Source: Streptomyces sp. NBC_00344
Lineage (GTDB): Bacteria; Actinomycetota; Actinomycetes; Streptomycetales; Streptomycetaceae
DNA length: 64,000 nucleotides
Direction of reading: 5' to 3'
Assembly: GCF_036088315.1 (NCBI RefSeq)
Contig: NZ_CP107996.1
Span: 5,823,001-5,887,000, forward strand
In this document: positions 32,170 to 40,964 of the stretch, one piece after another
How the letters are laid out: each line of letters begins with the position of its first letter
Position numbering within the stretch: the stretch's first letter is position 1
Program-made: the position numbers and the translations under genes
Notes under the pieces: model-generated
Told to the model about the DNA's origin: nothing
The model's database searches: none
The model's input: the letters and a program-made list of their open reading frames with translations, nothing else

Positions 32170-33141
32170 ATGCCCTTCGCCCGCCTCAAGGCAGCGACCA
32201 CCCCGACGGCCCACATCGGACTCGGCCTGGCGGCCGTCGGCAGGCCCGGATACATCAACCTGGGACGTGACCGGGACCTGCCTGCCGAGCGCACCCCCGA
32301 GATGCTCCTCGAACGGACCCATGAGCTGCTCGACGCCGCTTACGCGCAGGGAGTGCGCTACTTCGATGCCGCACGGTCCTACGGACGCGCCGAAGCGTTC
32401 CTCTCCGACTGGCTGCGTGCCCGCCCCGCGGTCCAGGACGTGGTCATCGGCAGCAAGTGGGGCTACACGTACACCGCGGACTGGCGTACCGACGCGGAGG
32501 TCCACGAGGTCAAGGACCACGGCGTGGCGACCTTCGAACGCCAGCGCACCGAGACCGGGATGCTGCTGGGGGAGCGGCTCGATCTCTATCAGATCCACTC
32601 CCTGACCGCCGGGAGTCCCGCCCTCACCGACACCGCACTGCACGCCCGGCTCGCCGAGCTGGCCGCCGGTGGTGTGACCATCGGCTTCTCCACGAGCGGT
32701 CCCGATCAGGCGGACACCATTCGGGCGGCCCTCGACGTCACGGTCGACGGCAGCCCCCTCTTCGGCACCGTCCAGAGCACCTACAACCTGCTGGACACGG
32801 CGGCGGGCGATGCCCTGGAGGAGGCCCATGAAGCGGGCCTGACCGTGATCGTCAAGGAAGCGGTGGCGAACGGCCGACTGGCCGGACCAGCGGCGCCGGC
32901 CCCGCTGCGCGACATCGCCGAGGAAACCGGCGCGACCCCCGACGCGGTCGCTCTGGCGGCCGTCCTCTGCCGTCCCTGGGCGGGTGTTGTCCTCTCCGGA
33001 GCCGCTACCACGGCCCAGCTGTCGGCCAATCTGCATGCCGCGGTGGTCGACCTGGGCCAGGAACAGCTGGACCGTCTGGGCGAACTGGGGGAGGAGCCCG
33101 CCGCGTACTGGCAGCAGCGTGCCAAGCTGCCCTGGAGCTGA
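32170..33141 (+). CDS. Aldo/keto reductase
   Basis: 323 residues, TIM-barrel NAD(P)H oxidoreductase. Catalytic Asp and Tyr in YFDAARSYGRAEAFLSDWL, Lys in VVIGSKWGYTYTADW, and His in LYQIHSLTAG. The C-terminal FSTSGPDQADTIRAAL and PDAVALAAVLCRPWAGVVLSGAATTAQLSANL are typical of the family. Aldehyde or ketone reduction is expected; the substrate cannot be assigned. Single-gene unit. Confidence 0.92.
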   Translation: MPFARLKAATTPTAHIGLGLAAVGRPGYINLGRDRDLPAERTPEMLLERTHELLDAAYAQGVRYFDAARSYGRAEAFLSDWLRARPAVQDVVIGSKWGYTYTADWRTDAEVHEVKDHGVATFERQRTETGMLLGERLDLYQIHSLTAGSPALTDTALHARLAELAAGGVTIGFSTSGPDQADTIRAALDVTVDGSPLFGTVQSTYNLLDTAAGDALEEAHEAGLTVIVKEAVANGRLAGPAAPAPLRDIAEETGATPDAVALAAVLCRPWAGVVLSGAATTAQLSANLHAAVVDLGQEQLDRLGELGEEPAAYWQQRAKLPWS

Positions 33142-33153
33142 GCGGCCCGCCCC

Positions 33154-33187
33154 GCCTGCGCGGTGCCGGTCGCCGCACAGCGCAGGC
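33154..33187. terminator. Possible bidirectional terminator
   Basis: GCCTGCGC and GCGCAGGC form perfect 8-bp arms but with an 18-nt loop, between convergent genes. Confidence 0.4.
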
Positions 33188-33219
33188 TCCCCGGGCAGTG
33201 TCCGGCGCCCGGTGCCGGT

Positions 33220-34164
33220 TCAGGAAGGATCGAACAGGGCGCTGACCGACTCGCCGTTGTGGATGCGCCGCACGGCCTCGGCCAGGGCCGGAGCGATCGA
33301 GAGCACCGTCAGCTTGTCCGGGCGGTCACCGGCCGGTATCGGCACCGTGTTCGTGCAGACGATCTCCAGCACGTCGCTCTGATCCGCCAGCCGCTTGAGA
33401 GCTCCCGCGGCGAACAGCCCATGGGTGCAGGCCACCCTGACCGAACGCGCCCCCAATTCGCGCAGCCGGTCCAGGAGTTCGAGCATCGTGCTGCCCTTGG
33501 CGATCTCGTCGTCCAGGACGATCACATCACGGTCGGCGACCTCGCCGATGACGGCGCTGATGGCCACCCGGTCGTCGGCGAAGCGCTGCTTGGCCCCGGC
33601 CGCGACCTGCACACCGAGGAGCCTGGCAAAGGCCGCAGCCTCCTTGGCGTTGCCGAGGTCCGGAGAGACGACCGTGGTGCGGGACAGATCGTAGGTGCGG
33701 AAGTGGGCGGCGAGCTCCCGCAGCGCGTGCAGATGATCGACAGGGCAGGAGAAGAACCCGTGCACCTGCGGTGAGTGGAGGGTCAGGGCGAGCACCCGGC
33801 CCGCGCCGGAGTTCACCAGCAGGTCGGCCACCAGCCGGCCGCCCAGGGAGATACGCGGGGCGTCCTTCTTGTCCGAACGGGCGTAGGCGTAGTGCGGCAT
33901 CACCACGGTGATACGGCCCGCCGACGCGCCCCGTGCCGCGTCGCACATCAGCAGCAGCTCGACGAGGTTCTCCTGAACCGGTGCGACCAGCGGCTGGATC
34001 AGGAACACGTCGCGTTCCCGGCAGTTGGCCTGGAGCTGGACCTCCAGGCAGTCGTTGGCGAACCGGTTGACCCGCACCGGGCTCAGGGGGACTCCCAGGT
34101 GCGAGCTGACCTCTGCGGCCAGTTCGGGATGGGCGCTACCGCTGAATACAGCGATATCTCGCAC
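33220..34164 (-). CDS. Ribose-phosphate pyrophosphokinase (PRPP synthetase)
   Basis: 314 residues. Makes PRPP from ribose 5-phosphate and ATP. Conserved parts are FSGSAHPELAAEVSSHLGVPLSPVRVNRFANDCLEVQL, MPHYAYARSDKKDAPRISLGGRLVADLL, SPDLGNAKEAAAFARLLG and the PRPP loop VIVLDDEIAKGSTMLELL. The LDDEIAKGST loop and divergent N-terminus mark it as a second-type paralogue rather than the housekeeping Prs of this genus (from memory). GTG 34164 has GAGGAG upstream. No nucleotide genes are adjacent. Confidence 0.9.
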   Translation of the reverse strand: MRDIAVFSGSAHPELAAEVSSHLGVPLSPVRVNRFANDCLEVQLQANCRERDVFLIQPLVAPVQENLVELLLMCDAARGASAGRITVVMPHYAYARSDKKDAPRISLGGRLVADLLVNSGAGRVLALTLHSPQVHGFFSCPVDHLHALRELAAHFRTYDLSRTTVVSPDLGNAKEAAAFARLLGVQVAAGAKQRFADDRVAISAVIGEVADRDVIVLDDEIAKGSTMLELLDRLRELGARSVRVACTHGLFAAGALKRLADQSDVLEIVCTNTVPIPAGDRPDKLTVLSIAPALAEAVRRIHNGESVSALFDPS

Positions 34165-34448
34165 GAACCGCTCCTCGCTGCTGAGTACTGCGCGGGCATC
34201 GCGTCCAGGAACCGGTCCGGGGAACCGCGCCGAACCGGCGTTGCGTACTCAGCCTAGCGGGAGCGCCCCTCCCGTTCCCGTCCCGGAGTTCACAGAAGGG
34301 CAGTTCACCGGGCGGCAGCAGCGCACCGGCCGGACCCCGCCGCCTCACACGAACGGCTGCACCCGTCCGGAGCCAACCCGTACAGGCCCGGCAGGACCCG
34401 GATCCGAGGACGGCCGGGGCGAGCTCCGGCGGGTGCCCCGGCCCTATC
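34165..34448. other. Intergenic region, divergent prs / tetR
   Basis: About 280 nt of GC-rich sequence. No gene, RNA or hairpin beyond short GC-rich repeats is seen. The prs promoter should lie here but cannot be placed by eye. Confidence 0.5.
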
Positions 34449-34472
34449 GAATGAGACAATGATGTCTCATTC
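34449..34472. promoter_or_regulatory. TetR operator
   Basis: GAATGAGACA and TGTCTCATTC form a perfect 10-bp inverted repeat with an ATGA spacer. It ends 5 nt before a TATCGT -10 box (34477-34482), so bound repressor would block the promoter. An extra half-site CGTCTCAT overlaps the tetR start codon (34483-34490). Confidence 0.8.
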
Positions 34473-34488
34473 GGGGTATCGTCGTCTC

Positions 34489-35040
34489 ATGACCGTTGAC
34501 CGGGATCAGGTGCTGCGTACCGCCGCGGCGCTTCTCACCCGCAAGGCGACCGCCACCATGGATGAGGTCGCCAGAGCTGCCGGCATCGGCAGAGCGACCC
34601 TGCACCGGCACTTCGCGGGGCGGGACGCGCTGGTCAGAGCGCTGGAGGAGCTCGGTATCGCGGAGTTCGAAGCAGCGCTCGACGCCGCGCGCACCGGCGA
34701 GGGCCCGGCCGTCGCCGCATTGCGGCGGTTCATCACGGAGGTGGAGCCCGCTGCCGGACTGCTCGCTTTCCTCGTCACCGAGAACCAGCTCTTCGAGGGC
34801 GAAGAGGTGAACGAGGGCTGGGCGAGGCTGGACGCCCGGGTCTCCTCGATATTCCGGCGCGGGCAGGAGCAGGGCGAGATCCGGATCGATCTGTCCCCGG
34901 CCTGGCTGACCGAGGCGCTGTACGGGCTCATCGGGACCTGCGCCTGGGCGATCCAGGACGGCAGGGTGGCGGCCAAGGACTTCTCATTCATGATCGCCGA
35001 GTTGCTGCTCGGCGGAGCACAGCGGAGCGTGGAGCAATGA
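34489..35040 (+). CDS. TetR-family repressor of the adjacent MFS exporter
   Basis: 183 residues. N-terminal helix-turn-helix ATATMDEVARAAGIGRATLHRHFAGRDALVRALEE, the typical TetR DNA-binding domain; C-terminal all-helical ligand domain. The start is ATG 34489, six nt after TATCGT, so the transcript appears leaderless. A perfect operator palindrome overlaps the promoter, and the stop overlaps the exporter start by ATGA. Autoregulated drug-sensing control of the efflux pump is the simplest reading. Confidence 0.92.
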   Translation: MTVDRDQVLRTAAALLTRKATATMDEVARAAGIGRATLHRHFAGRDALVRALEELGIAEFEAALDAARTGEGPAVAALRRFITEVEPAAGLLAFLVTENQLFEGEEVNEGWARLDARVSSIFRRGQEQGEIRIDLSPAWLTEALYGLIGTCAWAIQDGRVAAKDFSFMIAELLLGGAQRSVEQ

Positions 35041-36548
35041 CCAGTAGCGACGAGCCCGGGCACCGTCTCGGCCGCTGGCTCGCCCTCTCCGTCCTCGTAC
35101 TGGCCGTGCTGCTGGTCGCGGTCGACGCGACCGTACTCGGCCTGGCCACCCCCTTCCTCAGCGAGGATCTCAAGCCCTCGGGCACCCAGCTGCTGTGGAT
35201 CGGTGACATCTACTCCTTCGTCATCGCGGGACTGCTCGTCTCCATGGGCAGCCTCGGTGACCGGATCGGCCGGAAGAAGCTGCTGCTCACCGGTTCTGTC
35301 GCGTTCGGCGGAATCTCCGTGCTCAACGCCTACGCGACCAGCCCCGAAATGATGATCGTCGCCCGGGCGCTGCTCGGTGTCGCGGGTGCCACGCTGATGC
35401 CGTCCACCCTCGCGCTGATCCGCAACATCTTCCACGATCCCAAGGAACGCAGCCTGGCGGTGGGTATCTGGGGCGCGGCCGCATCGGCCGGCACGGCGGT
35501 CGGTCCTGTCGTCGGCGGATTCCTGCTGGAGAACTTCTGGTGGGGGTCGGTCTTCCTGATCAACCTGCCGGTGATGGCCGTGCTCGTCGTGGTCGGTATC
35601 AAACTCCTGCCCGAGTCGCGCGATCCCGCCCCCGGACCGTGGGACCTGGTCAGTGTGCTTCTCTCGCTGGTCGGTGTGATGGCGGTGGTGTACGCGGTGA
35701 AGGAAGCGGCGGTCGAAGGCTTCCGCTGGGACATCCTGGGGGCCGGGGCCCTCGGCTTGCTGGCCCTGTACTGGTTCGTCCGGCGGCAGCTGACGCTGGA
35801 ATCGCCGCTGCTCGATATGCGGCTGTTCCAGCACCGGGGGTTCTCCGGAGCGGTACTCGCCGACCTGCTGACCATCCTCGGTCTCTCGGGTCTGGTCTTC
35901 TTCCTCTCGCAGTTCCTCCAGCTGGTGCAGGGACGCTCGCCGCTCGATGCCGGGCTGATCGAACTTCCGGCGGCGGTCGGGGCGGTGAGCACCGGTCTGA
36001 TGGCCGGCTATGTGGCCCGCAGGGCATCGGTACGCAGCGCGGTGGCCGGGGGTCTGTCGGCGGTGGGTGTGGCACTCGCCGGCTGTGTGTTTCTCAACGC
36101 CTCCACCGGCGTCGTGGTTCTGGGGCTGTCGCTGTTCGTCGGCGGCCTCGGGGCGGGCCTCTCCTTCACGGTGACCTCCGACGTCATCCTCTCCAGTGTT
36201 CCCAAGGAACAGGCGGGAGCGGCGTCCGGGGTGTCCGAGACGGCCTACGAACTGGGTGCCGCGCTCGGCATCGCGCTGCTCGGCTCCGTGGTCACCGGGA
36301 TCTACCGCGGTTTCTCCGTCCCGCAGGGCGTCACGGCCGATGAAGCGGTCGCGGCGCACGAGTCGCTGGGCGGCGCGGTGGAAACGGCGCAGGCGCTCCC
36401 GCACGACCAGGGTGCCGCGCTGCTCTCATCGGCCCAGGACGCCTTCACGCACGGTTTCCAGGCGGCGGCCGGGGTGGGCTCCGCCGTCATCTTCGCCACC
36501 GCGTTGACGGCCTGGATCCTGCTGAAAGGGCAGAAGCTCGGCATCTGA
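35037..36548 (+). CDS. MFS drug exporter, DHA2 (14-TM) family
   Basis: 503 residues, about 14 hydrophobic segments. Entry motif LVAVDATVLGLATPFLSEDL (motif D1 region), LLVSMGSLGDRIGRKKLLLTG (motif A) and AVGIWGAAASAGTAVGPVVGGFLLENFWWGSVFLINLP (motif C, antiporter) are visible. QacA/SmvA-like proton-driven efflux of toxic cations, dyes or antibiotics. Coupled to its TetR repressor. A hairpin closes the unit at 36589-36621. Confidence 0.92.
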   Translation: MTSSDEPGHRLGRWLALSVLVLAVLLVAVDATVLGLATPFLSEDLKPSGTQLLWIGDIYSFVIAGLLVSMGSLGDRIGRKKLLLTGSVAFGGISVLNAYATSPEMMIVARALLGVAGATLMPSTLALIRNIFHDPKERSLAVGIWGAAASAGTAVGPVVGGFLLENFWWGSVFLINLPVMAVLVVVGIKLLPESRDPAPGPWDLVSVLLSLVGVMAVVYAVKEAAVEGFRWDILGAGALGLLALYWFVRRQLTLESPLLDMRLFQHRGFSGAVLADLLTILGLSGLVFFLSQFLQLVQGRSPLDAGLIELPAAVGAVSTGLMAGYVARRASVRSAVAGGLSAVGVALAGCVFLNASTGVVVLGLSLFVGGLGAGLSFTVTSDVILSSVPKEQAGAASGVSETAYELGAALGIALLGSVVTGIYRGFSVPQGVTADEAVAAHESLGGAVETAQALPHDQGAALLSSAQDAFTHGFQAAAGVGSAVIFATALTAWILLKGQKLGI

Positions 36549-36588
36549 GCACCGGGCGGGAGCGGTAGCGCACGCACCGGACATACGC

Positions 36589-36621
36589 CGGAGGACCGCC
36601 GCATCGTGCGACGGTCCTCCG
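36589..36621. terminator. Bidirectional terminator
   Basis: CGGAGGACCGCCGCA pairs with TGCGACGGTCCTCCG (15-bp arms, one mismatch) around TCG, between the convergent exporter and acyltransferase genes. Confidence 0.75.
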
Positions 36622-36637
36622 CTGTACGGTGCCGTGG

Positions 36638-37309
36638 TCAGGCGGCCTTGGCCTTGGTCGCGTACATGTCCACGTACTCCTGGCCGGACAGGCGCATCAC
36701 TTCGGCCATCACCGAGTCCGTCACCGCACGCAGCACATAGCGGTCTCGGTCCATTCCGTCGTAGCGGGAGAACTCCATCTGCTCACCGAAGCGGACCGTC
36801 ACCTTCCCGGGGCGCGGCAGTCCCGAGCCGCCCGGCTGGATCCGGTCCGTGCCGATCATCGCGAACGGCACCACCGGCGCGCCGGTCATCAGGGTGAGCC
36901 GGGCGATGCCGGTGCGGCCGCGGTACAGCCGGCCGTCGGGGGAGCGGGTGCCCTCCGGATAGATCGAGAAGGCCTTGCCGTCCTCCAGCACCTGACGTCC
37001 TGTCATCAGCGCCGCGACGCCGCCGCGCCCGCCGTCGCGGTCCACCGGGATCATGCCCACACCGGTGAAGAACCAGGCCATCAGCCGGCCCTTGACGCCC
37101 TTGCCCGTGACGTACTCGTCCTTGCCGATGAAGAAGACCTGACGGTCCAGGCAGATCGGCATGATCATCGAGTCGATGAACGTCAGATGGTTGCCCGCGA
37201 GGATGACCGGACCCGTGCCGGGGATGTTCTCGGCGCCCTCCACCTGTGGGCGGAACATCAGGCGCATGATCGGTCCGAGCACTGCCTTGATGAGCGCGAG
37301 TCGGGACAA
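36638..37309 (-). CDS. 1-acyl-sn-glycerol-3-phosphate acyltransferase (PlsC-like)
   Basis: 223 residues. Acyl transfer to lysophosphatidate at the membrane, phospholipid synthesis. The catalytic HX4D motif is in GNHLTFIDSMIMP, and the glycerophosphate-binding motif is YPEGTRSPDGRLYRGRTGIARL. The start is placed at TTG 37309 because GGAGG lies 5 nt upstream; the frame extending to 37438 lacks this. Streptomyces chromosomes carry several PlsC paralogues, so its exact role is open. Confidence 0.88.
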   Translation of the reverse strand: MSRLALIKAVLGPIMRLMFRPQVEGAENIPGTGPVILAGNHLTFIDSMIMPICLDRQVFFIGKDEYVTGKGVKGRLMAWFFTGVGMIPVDRDGGRGGVAALMTGRQVLEDGKAFSIYPEGTRSPDGRLYRGRTGIARLTLMTGAPVVPFAMIGTDRIQPGGSGLPRPGKVTVRFGEQMEFSRYDGMDRDRYVLRAVTDSVMAEVMRLSGQEYVDMYATKAKAA

Positions 37310-37539
37310 CGGTTCCTCCGGAGTCGTGGCTGGGCAGCCGCTATGAAGTATGTGCAGGTGAGGACGATACTCGCGAGCTGAGTGCGCGCGCACATCGGGT
37401 TCATCCACCCGATACACAGTGTTGACGTGAGTTTCCACCGTGTTGTGTCCAGATCTACCACCACGCTATGCGCTGCTGCCTACCATCGGGCACTTCACGC
37501 TTGACAGGTGCGGGACATCACACACATGGAGGAGCGGTC

Positions 37540-38676
37540 ATGACACAGGGTATGGACAGGCGCCCCGGCAGGCGCACGGTGCTGGGTGCGGCGGTGCTGG
37601 GGGCAGCCGCCGTCGGCCTCTCCGGCACGGCGCGCGCCGCAGGGCACGGTGCGCCGTACAGGGAGCTGCCGGTCCCCACGGTCATCGGCCACCGCGGCAC
37701 CGCGGGATACCGTCCCGAGCACACCATCGGCTCGTACCAGCACGCCCTGGACCTCGGCGCGCACATCATCGAGCAGGACGTGGTGCCCACCAGGGACGGG
37801 CATCTGATCTGCCGCCACGAGAACGACATCAGCGCGACGACGGACGTGTCAGCGCACCCGGAGTTCGCGGACCGCAGGACCACCAGGACCGTTGACGGCG
37901 TCCCCGTCACCGGCTGGTTCACCGAGGACTTCACACTCGCCGAGATCAAGACACTGCGGGCCAAGGAGCGGATTCCGGGCAACCGGCAGCACAACACGCT
38001 CTACGACGGCCGCTGGTCCGTGCCGACCTTCGCCGAAGTGCTGCGGTGGGCGGAGCAGGAGGGCCGCAAGCGGGGCAGGCCGGTCTGGCTCTACACCGAG
38101 ACCAAGCACCCCACTTACTTCCGCAAGCGCGGCCTCGGGCTCGAGGAACCGCTGGTCGCACTGCTCCGCCGGTACGGCCGCGACCACCGCAACTCCCCGC
38201 AGTTCCTGCAGTCCTTCGAACCCGGCTCCATCCAGCGCCTGTCCCGGCTCGTCACCACGCCGGCCGTGGTGCTGCTCTCCACCCCCGACAGCCGGCCGTG
38301 GGACTTCGTCGAGGCGGGCGACCCGCGCACGGTCGCCGATCTGCAGAGCCCCGGAGGGCTGAAGTGGATCGCCTCCTACGCCCAGGGGATCGGTCCCACG
38401 CTCGACTCGGTCATCCCGAAGGACGCCGCGGGACGGCTGACCGAACCGACGTCACTGGTGCGGGACGCCCACGCCCAGGGCCTGCTGCTCCACCCCTACA
38501 CGATGCGGAACGAGAACACCTTCCTGCCCGCGGACTTCCGGCGGGGCACGGACCCCAACGCCTACGGCGACGCATTCGGCGCCTTCCGGGCGTATTTCGC
38601 AACCGGTATCGACGGTGTCTTCTCCGACAACGCCGACACCGCGCTGCTCGCGGCCGCCGACTTCGGCGACCGCTGA
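37540..38676 (+). CDS. Tat-exported glycerophosphodiester phosphodiesterase
   Basis: 378 residues. The N-terminus RRPGRRTVLGAAVLGAAAVGLSGTARAA is a twin-arginine signal peptide. The GDPD catalytic core follows: VIGHRGTAGYRPEHTIGSYQHALDLGAHIIEQDVVPTRDG and ICRHE (His, Glu, Asp metal and acid-base residues). Later parts LYTETKHPTYF and LLHPYTMRNENTFLP match the family. It releases glycerol 3-phosphate from deacylated lipids outside the cell. ATG 37540 follows GGAGGAG. Phosphate regulation is likely in general, but I see no clear PHO box. Confidence 0.92.
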   Translation: MTQGMDRRPGRRTVLGAAVLGAAAVGLSGTARAAGHGAPYRELPVPTVIGHRGTAGYRPEHTIGSYQHALDLGAHIIEQDVVPTRDGHLICRHENDISATTDVSAHPEFADRRTTRTVDGVPVTGWFTEDFTLAEIKTLRAKERIPGNRQHNTLYDGRWSVPTFAEVLRWAEQEGRKRGRPVWLYTETKHPTYFRKRGLGLEEPLVALLRRYGRDHRNSPQFLQSFEPGSIQRLSRLVTTPAVVLLSTPDSRPWDFVEAGDPRTVADLQSPGGLKWIASYAQGIGPTLDSVIPKDAAGRLTEPTSLVRDAHAQGLLLHPYTMRNENTFLPADFRRGTDPNAYGDAFGAFRAYFATGIDGVFSDNADTALLAAADFGDR

Positions 38677-38755
38677 CGGCTGCCGGCCCTCCCCATACGG
38701 GTGACATACGGCCGCCCCGGCAACTGTGCACCGGCGCGCCCGCGTCACGCCCGGC

Positions 38756-39250
38756 ATGGATCTCGTAACCGAACTGAGCCCGCTGCTGGCCGCGGAGGCG
38801 GCGGCCGAAGCCTTCGCGGCCGGGGTCGACCCTGCCGATCTCGAACAGGCCGTCTGGGTCAGGCTGCTGGAGCAGACCCCGGACGAACCCAGGCGCTGGG
38901 TGCGCTCGGCGGTCCGCGCGGAGGCGCGGCTCGCCCGGCGGCAGGCTCGGCGGGAACTGCCGTACGCCGTCGAGCCCTCCGCCGCCGCCGAGGCGCGCCC
39001 GGAGCCGTCCGCCCTGGCCGCGGAGCGGCGCCGCGCGGTGCGGGCGGCGGTCGGCCGGACACCGGGGCGCTGCCCCGAGGTACTGGCCGCGATGCTCTCC
39101 CCGGCCGACCCCACCTACCGGGAGATCGCCGGGGAGTTGGGTATGTCACAGGGCAGCCTGGGGCCGGTTCGTTCCCGTTGTCTGAGTTGTCTGCGGCGGA
39201 TGCTGACGTCGGAGGTTGCGGTGCCCGGCCGGTGGGGAATGGAGCGATAG
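38756..39250 (+). CDS. Sigma-factor-like protein with region 4 only
   Basis: 164 residues. The C-terminal ADPTYREIAGELGMSQGSLGPVRSRCLSCLRRML is a sigma-70 region 4 helix-turn-helix like those of ECF sigma factors. The N-terminal part (DPADLEQAVWVRLLEQTPDEPRRWVRSAVRAEARLARRQARRE) resembles a shortened region 2. A normal ECF region 2 (about 70 residues with DAED) is not evident. No anti-sigma factor is adjacent. ATG 38756 is chosen for position; the ribosome binding site is weak. Confidence 0.65.
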   Translation: MDLVTELSPLLAAEAAAEAFAAGVDPADLEQAVWVRLLEQTPDEPRRWVRSAVRAEARLARRQARRELPYAVEPSAAAEARPEPSALAAERRRAVRAAVGRTPGRCPEVLAAMLSPADPTYREIAGELGMSQGSLGPVRSRCLSCLRRMLTSEVAVPGRWGMER

Positions 39251-39287
39251 ACAACCGGTGGAACAGGTGAGCGGGAGGCATGCACAC

Positions 39288-39791
39288 ATGGGCATGAGCG
39301 TGACCATCTCAGCGGCAACGGCACAGGACGCCGAGCAGATTCTGAAGCTGCAGTACCTGTGCTACCAGAGTGAGGCCGAGCTCTACGGCGACTACTCCAT
39401 CGAACCGCTCACCCAGACCCTCGACGGGCTGCGGGCCGAACTCGCCGAAGGGCACGCGCTGGTCGCCCGGCTCGGCGACGAAGTGGTTGCATCGGTGCGC
39501 GGCTGGATCGATGAATCGGGCACGGCCCGCATCTCGAAGCTGATCGTGCATCCGAGGATGCAGCGCCACGGTCTCGGCGGCCGGCTGCTGACCGCCATCG
39601 AGGCGCGCTTCGCGTCCGAGCCCTCGGCGAGGCGCTTCCAGCTGTTCACCGGCCACCGCAGCGAGGGCAATCTCCGGTTGTACCGCAGCCATGGCTATGT
39701 GCCGGTGTCCACCGAGCAGGCAGGACCGGCCCTGAGGATCGTGACGATGGAGAAGGAGGCGGCGGCCGGGGCGTTCGTGAAGAGCGCCTAA
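39288..39791 (+). CDS. GNAT-family N-acetyltransferase
   Basis: 167 residues. VTISAATAQDAEQILKLQYLC opens the fold; the acetyl-CoA loop is HPRMQRHGLGGRLLTAIEARF and the following GHRSEGNLRLYRSHGYVPV is motif B. The start is ATG 39288 after GGGAGG. Its TAA stop overlaps the stop of the convergent membrane-protein gene. Substrate unknown. Confidence 0.85.
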   Translation: MGMSVTISAATAQDAEQILKLQYLCYQSEAELYGDYSIEPLTQTLDGLRAELAEGHALVARLGDEVVASVRGWIDESGTARISKLIVHPRMQRHGLGGRLLTAIEARFASEPSARRFQLFTGHRSEGNLRLYRSHGYVPVSTEQAGPALRIVTMEKEAAAGAFVKSA

Positions 39792-40225
39792 GGGCTGGGC
39801 ACCGGCGTCCGACCGGCAGCGCCGGCCTTCCGCAACCAGAGCATGCCGAGCACCGGGAGGATCACCGGGATGAAGAGGTAGCCCATCCCGTAGTCCGACC
39901 AGACGGTCGCGTCGGGGAAGGCGCCAGGATCGGCCAGCGTCCAGGTGCCGACCACGAGGACGAAGACCAGCTCGGCGGCGCAGCAGACGAGTGCCGCCCT
40001 GCGGGCCTTCTCGCCGCCGCGGACCAGTGAGTAGGTGATGAAGCCGTACACCACTGCCGCGACGGCGGACAGGGTGTAGGCGAGCGGGGCCTTTCCGAAG
40101 TCCATGATCATCTGGACGATCGAGCGAGACGCCGCGGCGACCGTGAACACTCCGTAGAACCAGACGAGCACCCGGCCCGGGCCGGTGCCCAGCTCGTACC
40201 GGGGCTTCTCCTCAGCTGCGGTCAT
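39788..40225 (-). CDS. Four-helix membrane protein
   Basis: 145 residues, hydrophobic segments near 19-40, 48-68, 76-97 and 115-133. The short N-terminal MTAAEEKPRYELGTGPGR is cytoplasmic or disordered. No family motif recognised; similar small membrane proteins are common in Streptomyces. It starts 3 nt after the stop of the next gene upstream, also a small membrane protein, so the two probably form one transcript and perhaps one complex. Confidence 0.75.
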   Translation of the reverse strand: MTAAEEKPRYELGTGPGRVLVWFYGVFTVAAASRSIVQMIMDFGKAPLAYTLSAVAAVVYGFITYSLVRGGEKARRAALVCCAAELVFVLVVGTWTLADPGAFPDATVWSDYGMGYLFIPVILPVLGMLWLRKAGAAGRTPVPSP

Positions 40226-40227
40226 CG

Positions 40228-40587
40228 TCAGTTTCCCCAGATGTCGTAGAGCCGGACTTCCAGCACGGCCAGAACCACAGCGCCGGCGGCCACCGTGACC
40301 GAGCCCCAGCGGGTCCGCTCGGTCAGCGAGAGGAACCCGGCGGCGGGGACGGCCGCGAAGGAGCCGATCAAGTACGCGATGAAGATCGCCTTGCCCTGGT
40401 CGGGCTGCTCGCCGCGGGCCAGTTGCACGATGCCGAACACCAGCTGCACCAGCGCGAGTGCGGACACCACGGCCATACCGATGAAGTGCCAGTCCTTGGT
40501 GGACTGGTCCCGGTAGGCGGCGTGGCCGCACCAGGCGGCGAGGGCGAGCGCGGTCACGGAGACCGCGACCGTCAGGGCGTCGAGCAT
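40228..40587 (-). CDS. Small membrane protein
   Basis: 119 residues, four predicted membrane helices (about 5-22, 37-58, 70-86, 95-112). The start is ATG 40587: TATCCT on the coding strand lies 7 nt upstream, so the transcript is probably leaderless. First gene of a two-gene membrane-protein operon. No function can be assigned. Confidence 0.75.
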   Translation of the reverse strand: MLDALTVAVSVTALALAAWCGHAAYRDQSTKDWHFIGMAVVSALALVQLVFGIVQLARGEQPDQGKAIFIAYLIGSFAAVPAAGFLSLTERTRWGSVTVAAGAVVLAVLEVRLYDIWGN

Positions 40588-40841
40588 GGAGTTGAGGATA
40601 TTACGGGCCGAAGAACCCGCTGCGCGCGCCCCGGAGCGGTGGGGCCGGAGGTCGTGGCCTTGGCCACAGCCGGGCGGCGCGCGGCCGGCCGCCGACACCC
40701 GGGCGGAGCTCGGTCCTCCGGCATCGTTGCAGGTCGTGAGGGGTCGCGGGGCGCGCGACGCCGGCCGTGAAAACCGTCCACGGCCGTCCGCTATGCGGAC
40801 GCGGGTGATCGGGCCGCCGGCCGGTCTGCTTTACTTGGCGC

Positions 40842-40928
40842 ATGACCACAACGAGCAGCCGCACCCTTGCGACCGAGGCGATCACGACGCCCGGTGCTCG
40901 CTGTATGTGTCGAATGCGTACTTTCTGA
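40842..40928 (+). CDS. Cys/Met-codon leader peptide upstream of metNIQ
   Basis: 28-codon frame starting MTTTSSRTLATEAITT and ending GARCMCRMRTF. A TTTACT box (40830-40835) lies 6 nt before the ATG, the leaderless geometry. The cluster of TGT-ATG-TGT and a further ATG near its end is what a ribosome-stalling sensor of cysteine or methionine charging would need. Competing hairpins follow (40929-40964). The transporter genes it precedes import methionine. I take it to be an attenuator peptide (inference). Confidence 0.6.
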   Translation: MTTTSSRTLATEAITTPGARCMCRMRTF

Positions 40929-40964
40929 GGGTCCCCGCCCGAGTCCCGCGCCCCGAAGCGGGAC
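40929..40964 (+). promoter_or_regulatory. Attenuator-like hairpins after the leader peptide
   Basis: GTCCCGC pairs with GCGGGAC (40943-40964, 8-nt loop). An upstream copy of GGTCCC (from 40929) can pair with the same GGGACC, so two mutually exclusive structures are possible directly after the leader-peptide stop. The remaining ~165 nt to metN show no recognisable riboswitch. Confidence 0.45.
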
